Shown here one piece after another: positions 59,055-64,000 of a stretch of 64,000 nucleotides of DNA. This stretch comes from Talpa occidentalis (lineage: Eukaryota; Chordata; Mammalia; Eulipotyphla; Talpidae), in contig NW_023602073.1 of assembly GCF_014898055.3 (NCBI RefSeq), forward strand, positions 22,615,784 through 22,679,783. The letters are read 5' to 3'. Position numbers and translations under genes: made by a program. Numbering within the stretch: the stretch's first letter is position 1; every line of letters starts with the position of its first letter. The notes under the pieces are model-generated. The model was not told the origin of the DNA, ran no database searches, and saw nothing but the letters and a program-made list of their open reading frames with translations.

Positions 59055-59300
59055 CCCCGAGGTTGACAAGGATGTCATAAAAAAAGCACTAACCATAAAG
59101 GAAAAGAGTAATAAAGTGATAAATTGGCCTACATTAATAGTTAGAGCTGTTGTTCCCCAAAAGATACTCTTATGAGAGTGAAAGGCAAACCACAAACTTG
59201 AGATAGGGATTTGCAGAGTAAATACCTGCCCAAGAACTTGTAACCTATAAAGGGCATAAAGACCCATAAAATCAACAAAGGAAAAACAGACAACACAATA
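59055..59300 (+). mobile_element. L1 ORF2 3' portion, right part
   Basis: 'gtcataaaaaaagcactaaccataaaggaaaagag', 'gataaattggcctacattaa' and 'atgagagtgaaaggcaaacc' match L1 ORF2 directly downstream of the left part. Confidence 0.8.
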
Positions 59301-60572
59301 AAATGTCCAAATGAAAGCCTGGGACCAAACTGGCTTTGAAAGCAAAAGGCCTCTTAGAATAGAGAACAGAGGAGGTGACAGCTAAGCAGGGAAGGGTCCC
59401 TGGGGTGACGTAAAACACACACATGTGAAACAAATATGAAACACATATGAAAATTTCATGAGAGCATAAGTTTCTATTCACTGTTAAATGCCAGCCACGT
59501 AATAGGTGGTTCAACAAACCACCACTCACAGCTATTTGAATTTCAATTCTTCCAAGGATGCTTTTTTTCCCACAAAAGGGAAATCTTCATTGTTTTCTGT
59601 ACAAAAATGTCCACACATGGAGGTCAAAGTGGTTGGGGGCAGATGCTCAAACAGGAATAGCAAGGTCGACAGCCCCGGAAGCCCTCTCACACAGGCCTTG
59701 CTCAGAGTCCCAGGCAACCCCCAGATCTGGTGTGAAGGGTCATAGGGGTCACAGGAGGAAGGCTCCTCAAGAGAATAGTGGAAGATCAGGGAGGGTCAAG
59801 AGAAGGCTGGAATCCAGGGTCAGCCCTGGTCGCATCTGAGTTCTTGGCTGGAGGAGTGTCTCCTAGTCTTTCAGTAGCTGCCAGGTTACTGTTGCCATCA
59901 GTCATATCGAGCACCGACTGTCTCATCGGCTTTCTGCTCCTCCATACATCCAGTGAAGCGGGAGCTCTGAGTGCCATGACCTCCAGTCATCTTTACTGGT
60001 CCGGCCCCATCCTATTAGCCTACACTGGCCTGGCCTGGCCTGGCTGCCTAGCTACAATTGTTGCACAAATCACCAATCAAAGCTATTCATGGTTCACCAA
60101 TTCTCTCCTTTGATCTGAGCAATAAAGTTTTATGGCTTAGATATACTTCAAAAATATCTGGCTTTGAAATAATAAACCTAACTAAAGCCTACTTGCTGTT
60201 CCTGAGGTATCTTATCTTTCTACACTCCATCCACTCATCTGTATCAGTTGTGGCAACCGCCTTGCTGTCTGTGTAACATGCCAAGCCTGCTCTACCACAG
60301 GGCCTTTGCACTTGCTCACCTCCATATCTGAAGAGCTTTTCCCCAAGAAAGGCTCTGGCTGTAGAATCTGTTCCCTCAACTCGTTCATACCTCTGCCCAA
60401 ATGCACCCTTTGGTGGGGAAGTCTCCCCAACCCAATCGCCAGTGGCTCTTCTAAGAATAGCCACACCCTACTACTCCTGAGCAACTTTACTGACTTTATT
60501 AGCAGCTCTCATATGTACAAATGAGGCACAAATCTATGTAATAGCTGTATGGAACCTAACTCTGAGAAACAA
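59301..60572. other. Upstream sequence, nothing recognised
   Basis: A short (TGGCC)n run lies at about 60025-60043. No exon was recognised. Confidence 0.35.
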
Positions 60573-60588
60573 ACACATCTGTATATTT

Positions 60589-60848
60589 TTTTTTAGAGAT
60601 TTATTTATGCATACAAGAGCTGGGTGTAGGTCAGAGGTGCGAGGTTAAGAGGATTCACCAGAGACAAAGCAGGAAGCAGAACAGGCAGATCTACCAAAAA
60701 ATACTGCTGAGAGGAGCAGCAGGTGAGACAGGAGAGATCTGCTGCTCCATGTGGGTCAGCTCCCTGGCTGGGGATCAAACTCGTGCTGCTGTGCTGCCAA
60801 TAGCTTCATAGTGCTGAGACTTAACCCCTTAGGCCACCAGGGAGCCCA
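60589..60848 (-). mobile_element. tRNA-derived SINE, head type B2
   Basis: Minus-orientation copy ending 'cttaggccaccagggagccc'. An imperfect target-site duplication (acacatctgtatattt / acacacctatatttt) flanks it. Confidence 0.9.
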
Positions 60849-60883
60849 ACACACCTATATTTTAAACAAATCTATACATGAGA

Positions 60884-60922
60884 CATTTCTATATATGAAA
60901 TATTATTTCATATATAGAAATG
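60884..60922. repeat. Perfect 18-bp inverted repeat (hairpin)
   Basis: Arms 60884-60901 (catttctatatatgaaat) and 60905-60922 are exact reverse complements separated by 3 nt. Confidence 0.95.
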
Positions 60923-60929
60923 AAACATA

Positions 60930-61090
60930 CTGTGAAGCCCTAGCCCTGGCCCTGCTCTGAAGCTCTAGCCTTAACCCTGACCTTAGCCAACCCTACTCTG
61001 AAGTCCTATTCCTAGCTCTATACTGAAGCCCTAACCCAGTCTCAGTCATAGCCCTGGCCCTATGCTGAAACCCTAACCTGTCCCTGTGTG
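60930..61090 (+). repeat. Degenerate minisatellite with CCCTAA-like core
   Basis: Five irregular units start 'tgaagccctagcc', 'tgaagctctagcc', 'tgaagtcctattcc', 'tgaagccctaaccc' and 'tgaaaccctaacc', spaced about 25-42 bp. The core resembles the telomere repeat but no TTAGGG array is present. Confidence 0.8.
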
Positions 61091-63785
61091 ACCTAGCCTG
61101 AGTGAATGCTCTGCTTAGATCCCCTCAGGGACCTGCTTTTCAAATCTGACTGGTCAATTTTCCAAACCAGCTGTTTCCAAAGGTTGATTGGTTCCAGTGC
61201 AAGACTGAACCCAACTGGTGCCAGTGAAGCAGACCTGGACTGTTTTCAAAACCAGCTCATGCTGGCTCTAGGCAGGCAAGCGCTGCCTATCCGAATGGAG
61301 TTGGCCAGGTCTTGATTGACCACTGGGTGTCCAAAACTGCCCTTTCCCCACTCTGTAAATCTCAACTGGGCTGAGGTGAGCTGAGCTGGGGGGAGAAGCC
61401 CAGAGAGATGCCCCTAAGCTGGGAGTCCCTGGCACCTTTGGAGAACCCGGATCTGGGGGGCTGCTCTTACACCAACTATGGGCTTCTTGAAAATGGGGAG
61501 AGCATGATTTTTCAATTTCCTCATCAACTATTCTGTACCCCAAAAGCTGAACCCTGAGAGCAGAGAGCCCAGCAAGGTGCTGGGATTCTTCAGAACCTTT
61601 GTCTTTTGAAGCAGCAGATACTAGGTGAGGAGAGGCTATCACTTTACACTGGTAAGGAAGATGGCTTAACCACATTTTAGAAATTCAAGTTTTGATACAT
61701 ACATTCAAGTTTTTATAAGACAATTTTACTTATTTTCTATGTAAAAAGTAAAACAGAATATGGTCCCACAAGTGGGTAGAATACTCCGCTCCTTACAAGC
61801 ATACATGGCTCTACTGAAATCCCGAAAGAAGTGTTGTACAGCTGGGAATCTCATCTCTGCTGGAATGACGAGGCATGCTTTGCCAGAAAGAATCAGAATG
61901 TCCTTCCTTTCCGACTCCTTGTAACCTACCTATCATCAATTGGCTTGTGGCAGTCTCAGCACTGGATCAGGGACCAGATTATCCACAATAATGTAATCAC
62001 CAGTCTGTTTACACAGTTTTGGGTTGATTCCTAAGGACAGAAGGTCTTGGAGATCTCCAGACTATTGTGAAGAACAGCACACGGACCGATGCCAGTGCTT
62101 GGTGAAATGTTCTCTCTTCAAGTACTAATCCTAATGCTTGTGATACAGGATACTGTCCCAGGGCATTTAAAATTTGTTTTCAATTTTACTATTTTAAAAG
62201 ATTTATTGAGTGCCATTGAACCAGAGACCTTTGGAAAGGTCTTCATACCAAAAAAACTTCAGGGTTGAGTAAGCCTTTTCCAGGAATAAGAAAATTAATG
62301 AGAATCCAGGAAAAGGCACACAGGAAAATACATGCAAACATCAGCCCTGTTTTGTCTGTCTCGGGATGGTACCCCTGAAACATTGGACAGACGTGTATTA
62401 AAAAAATCCTGTTTTATGCCGTTGAAACTACAATTTTAACATTTACTCTTTTCTCATGTTGCAAAGGCTCTTTAGGAGTTCTTATACCAATTTTAGATTG
62501 GTTTTGAAGTTTTATAGGATATAGCTTGCCATTTTTCCACACCAGAAGTTACTTTATTTGAATACCAGGGTGTGTTTCTATTGCATTACTGGCAAAGAGA
62601 ATCGGAAAAAAAAAAGTGTGAAATTTTATTTTATTGCTACCAGAAAATATTAGCCATAAGGTGGAAATGTGAGAAACCTCCCACTTTGTAAGAGGAATCC
62701 AGTGTCCCAGACCTTGACGTTCCACTGAAGTAGGTGATGAAGTCTTAGAGCTTTGTGGCTGATGCAGAGGTCAGGTAGCTAGTGACCCTTGTAACAAGGC
62801 GTGCTCTGCTTCATCCTTTCCTTCTCCCTGCTGGACGAGAATGTGGGCACCACAGCAGCACACCAGCAGTGAGCGTGAGCAAGGAGGTGGGAGGACTCTC
62901 ATTCGCTGACGGTGACGGAGCCATCAATCCAGCCCACCACATGACAGGGAAAGCAATGTTTAGTTGCTCTTATCTTGAGGAAAACATGGGAGGGGATTAA
63001 GCTATGCCATTTAACATATACCACATTGGCATCACGATTATTTTGAACTGAAGACATTTGAGGAAAAGCAGACACAAGCGAAAGTCTCTGCTCTCCCCAT
63101 GTGCCCAAAAGTAGGATTTACATCTCTCTTCTCTTCTCAGCTCAAGAAGGAAAAAACAATCTTCCTCACAGGAGATGCAAGTGGCATCAGGGCGTGTCTG
63201 CATGAATCAACCTTCCTAGACCACCCTTATATCTCATTACTTCCCCCGTATATTAATCTTCCCCAGTACTGCCTACACGCAAAGCACCAAACCCTTTTTG
63301 TTTGTAACTTCTGTACAAATGTATCACTTTTGGTTAAAATACGCTCTGGGTCTGACCATCTCTTTGGGATTGTCACTTCATTTCTATGAGCTCCTGACTT
63401 CTGCTCCCACTATGGAGTAAATCCTTCTCTCCTCCAATTTTTTGTCAGTTGAATTCACAGACCCCACCTATTGAATATGAAGTAAAGCAAATTTTTCTTC
63501 CCCTACAACATCAGATGAACCAAAACACGTGAATTTGCTCTTTGGAAGACTGCTACCTAATCTAGTAAACACAGCACAAAGAGCTCCACGCTTACCAGCA
63601 GCAATTGTCATCCATCACTCATTTTGTTTGTGCTCTCATTCCCTCTATGTATTTTTAACACAATCCAAGGGATTCCATCATTGTACCCATAAATATTTTA
63701 GTAGTGTCTCCAGAAGACTCTCCTGTTTGGTGAAAACACTCCAAATATGACAACGTGATTTGGGTCGGTTAACAATATAGTAAGT
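61091..63785. other. Upstream sequence, nothing recognised
   Basis: No exon, RNA gene or clearly named repeat was recognised. Open frames up to 135 codons look random. Confidence 0.35.
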
Positions 63786-64000
63786 GGGGCCTCCCCGGTG
63801 GCGCAGCGGTTGAGCGCTGGGTTGCGAAGCTGCCCGCAGCCTCTGCAGCACTGGTTCAATTCCCGGCTGCTCCCCGACCACCAGGGGAGGGTTCCACATG
63901 GCGTGCAGACCTCTCCTGCCGCCCGCTGCTCCCCTCAGCAGTGTACTTCGGTCCTTCTGCCTGTTCTGCTCCCCGCTCTGGCTCTGGTGAATTCTCTCAC
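63786..64000 (+). mobile_element. tRNA-derived SINE, head type A (cut by window edge)
   Basis: The cleanest type A head in the window: 'ggggcctccccggtggcgca', A box TGGCGCAGCGG, then 'ggttgagcgctgggttgcga'. The tail lies beyond 64000. Confidence 0.95.

Noticed and set aside
57905..59345. Intact L1 reverse transcriptase gene
   Set aside because: Only the 3' part of ORF2 is present, with many stops, and it is interrupted by an LTR.
60884..60922. microRNA precursor
   Set aside because: The arms are only 18 bp, nearly all A/T, with a 3-nt loop, which is too short and too tight for a normal pre-miRNA.
60930..61090. Interstitial telomere array
   Set aside because: Units are irregular and only the CCCTAAC core resembles telomeric repeat. 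There is no run of exact hexamers.
1..64000. CRISPR array, bacterial operon or phage
   Set aside because: The sequence is mammalian nuclear DNA. Repeated motifs are interspersed SINEs, not regularly spaced direct repeats.

Overview
This window is mammalian nuclear DNA. It contains CpG-depleted, repeat-filled non-coding sequence with L1 LINE 3' ends, MIR, MLT1/MaLR LTRs, solo retroviral LTRs and about 22 copies of a tRNA-derived SINE, plus one strong CpG island. The SINE head and tail do not match the abundant SINEs I know from primates, rodents, carnivores, ruminants, pigs, horses or whales. That suggests a less-sampled placental lineage. A laurasiatherian such as a pangolin or bat is possible, but I cannot settle the order from sequence alone.

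Only one protein-coding segment is supported: exon 1 of GMDS (GDP-mannose 4,6-dehydratase) on the minus strand at 35467-35568. It has a strong Kozak start and a consensus GTGAGT splice donor, and it lies in a CpG-island promoter (about 35150-36260). Positions 1-35466 are therefore the 5' part of GMDS intron 1. Positions from about 35.8 kb to 64000 are upstream/intergenic, where human has a divergent lncRNA that I cannot demonstrate here. The remaining open frames are chance or GC-driven, or lie inside repeats. I found no tRNA, rRNA, snRNA, CRISPR array or intact transposon coding region.

Layout. 1-4.3 kb: SINE end, two solo LTRs of one family (LTR-A), MIR, L1. 5-10 kb: mostly unique intron. 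10-12.4 kb: an old repeat split by L1, then a SINE inserted inside a SINE, then L1. 12.4-18.5 kb: unique intron. 18.5-22 kb: an L1 split by LTR-A, a hAT fossil, an MLT1 LTR and a class II (ERVK-like) solo LTR. 23-34 kb: five SINEs, a second LTR family (LTR-B) and MIRs. 35-36.3 kb: GMDS promoter and exon 1, with an exact 56-bp tandem duplication carrying GC boxes. 37-46 kb: L1, MLT1 and SINEs. 47-50 kb: LTR-B with a lysine-type primer binding site, LTR-C and an ERVL-like fragment. 51-60 kb: L1, SINEs, a 55-bp deleted LTR-B remnant, and an L1 interrupted by LTR-D. 60.5-61.1 kb: a SINE, an 18-bp-arm hairpin and a degenerate CCCTAA-like minisatellite.

No new functional system is evident. The most informative observations are the promoter duplication, the uncatalogued-looking SINE with three head types, and several solo LTRs whose borders are fixed by exact target-site duplications.
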